Source of the DNA: Thiotrichaceae bacterium
GTDB lineage: Bacteria > Pseudomonadota > Gammaproteobacteria > Thiotrichales > Thiotrichaceae
Length of the DNA stretch: 6,953 nucleotides
Direction: 5' to 3'
NCBI GenBank assembly: GCA_027008665.1
Contig: JALVEA010000455.1
Coordinates: 1-6,953, forward strand
A program made the position numbers and the translations under genes. Each line of letters opens with the position of its first letter. Positions within the stretch are counted from its first letter, which is position 1. Below are positions 5,979-6,953 of the stretch, in pieces. Under the pieces are notes generated by a model. The model saw only the letters and a list, made by a program, of their open reading frames with translations, had not been told where the DNA came from and did no database searches.

Positions 5979-6953
5979 TTATGCCTGAAGCGCTGCAATG
6001 ACCGCATCACCCATTCCATCCGTACCCACTAACTGCATTCCCTCCACAAAGATGTCAGCAGTGCGGTAGCCTTGATCCAGCACTTTTTCAACTGCCGCAT
6101 CAATTTTATTGGCTAATTCAGTATTATTGAGTGAGTAACGTAGCATCATACTCACCGACATAATCGTTGCCAATGGATTGGCTATATTCTGTCCTGCAAT
6201 ATCAGGGGCAGAACCATGAATTGGCTCATACATACCCATACCGTCTGCATTCAGTGAAGCGGAGGGCAACATACCAATCGAACCTGTCAACATGGCGGCC
6301 GCATCAGATAAAATATCGCCAAATAAATTACCCGTTACCATCACATCAAACTGCTTAGGTTCTTTAACCAATTGCATTGCGGCATTATCAACGTACATAT
6401 GACTCAACTCAACCTCTGGGTATTCTTTAGCGACACGTTCAAGCACTTCACGCCATAGCTCAGAGACTTCTAATACATTTGCTTTGTCAACCGAACACAG
6501 ACGTTTATCCCTTTGCATTGCTATCTTAAAAGAAGAATGCGCGATACGTTCTATTTCTGGTTCTTTATAAACCATCGTATTATAAGCAAAACGCTCTCCA
6601 TTTTCGTTAGTTTCAATGCCTCGCGGTTGACCAAAGTAAATACCCCCTGTTAATTCGCGTACAATCATAATATCTAAACCAGCAACTACCTCAGGACGTA
6701 ATGAGGAAGCATCCGCCAACGTTTTATTGAGAATAGCGGGACGTAAGTTTGAAAATAGGTCTAAATCAGCACGAATTGCAAGTAATCCACGTTCAGGACG
6801 CAGTTCACGCGGCAGATCTTCATATTTATAGCCACCTACTGCCCCTAAAAGAATCGCATTAGCCCTTGCTGCTTTTTTCTGTGTATCTTTAGGATAAGGG
6901 TGACCTGATGCATCATAAGCTGCCCCACCAATATCGCCATACTCCAATTCCAC
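5979..6953 (-). CDS. leuB: 3-Isopropylmalate dehydrogenase, 5' end outside the window
   Basis: The enzyme oxidatively decarboxylates 3-isopropylmalate to 2-oxoisocaproate with NAD+ in leucine synthesis. The visible 324 residues lack about 35 N-terminal residues of a roughly 360-residue family; the first visible codon (GTG, Val) is internal, since the frame stays open to the edge and the family's GDGIGPEV motif is missing. Seen are substrate arginines in IRADLDLFSNLRP (fragment residues 61 and 71) and VREL (99), the tyrosine of GGIYFG (106), Lys157 in VDKANVL, metal-binding aspartates in YVDNAAM (189) and GDILSDAAAM (213, 217), and the NAD loop EPIHGSAPDIAG (243-254). NAD preference follows from the family. 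It precedes asd by 30 bases. leuC and leuD would be expected just to the right. Confidence 0.97.
   Translation of the reverse strand: MELEYGDIGGAAYDASGHPYPKDTQKKAARANAILLGAVGGYKYEDLPRELRPERGLLAIRADLDLFSNLRPAILNKTLADASSLRPEVVAGLDIMIVRELTGGIYFGQPRGIETNENGERFAYNTMVYKEPEIERIAHSSFKIAMQRDKRLCSVDKANVLEVSELWREVLERVAKEYPEVELSHMYVDNAAMQLVKEPKQFDVMVTGNLFGDILSDAAAMLTGSIGMLPSASLNADGMGMYEPIHGSAPDIAGQNIANPLATIMSVSMMLRYSLNNTELANKIDAAVEKVLDQGYRTADIFVEGMQLVGTDGMGDAVIAALQA

Noticed and set aside
5792..6358. Plus-strand frames opposite asd and leuB
   Set aside because: Antisense shadows of two strongly supported enzymes, with compositions atypical for real proteins.
6951..6953. GTG at the window edge as the leuB start
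   Set aside because: The family's N-terminal GDGIGPEV segment is missing and the fragment is about 35 residues short, so this GTG is an internal Val codon.

Overview
The window reads as chromosomal DNA of an AT-rich gammaproteobacterium. The order leuB - asd - fimV on one strand is the arrangement known from Pseudomonas and many other gammaproteobacteria, and the LysM/FimV proteins belong to that class. The scavenged mobile DNA at the left end (group II intron maturase remnant, RAYT-type transposase remnant with REP-like repeats) fits an environmental lineage that carries many repeats, but I cannot name the genus from sequence alone.

All intact genes lie on the minus strand and read from right to left. 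At 6953-5979 is the 3' nine-tenths of leuB (3-isopropylmalate dehydrogenase). Thirty bases later comes complete asd (aspartate-semialdehyde dehydrogenase, 5948-4926). A 316-base spacer (4925-4610) follows, with weak dyads and a possible promoter. Then come two fimV-type genes in tandem: a short one (4609-3869, 246 aa) with only the signal peptide, the FimV N-terminal domain, a linker and LysM, and the full-length fimV (3852-952, 966 aa) 16 bases further on. The two share an identical 25-base stretch covering the ribosome binding site and GTG start. A strong rho-independent terminator (921-892) closes the fimV unit.

Left of the terminator, 1-843 is a graveyard of mobile DNA. A RAYT (REP-associated tyrosine transposase, Y1/HUH family) pseudogene on the plus strand (289-785) is broken by four stops, a frameshift and apparent internal loss. 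It is flanked by two inverted, 86% identical 69-bp repeats, each with GTCGGCT/AGCCGAC arms. Directly abutting the left repeat is the C-terminal maturase domain of a group II intron reverse transcriptase, headless and running off the window edge.

leuB and asd serve leucine and aspartate-family amino-acid (and diaminopimelate) synthesis. FimV is an inner-membrane, peptidoglycan-binding organiser of cell poles, type IV pili and type II secretion. The most interesting item is the partial tandem fimV duplication: the short copy has stayed open although about 30% of its residues differ from its partner, and it should yield a soluble periplasmic FimV-LysM protein without the membrane anchor and cytoplasmic scaffold. 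No defence system, CRISPR array or clearly new multi-gene system is visible.
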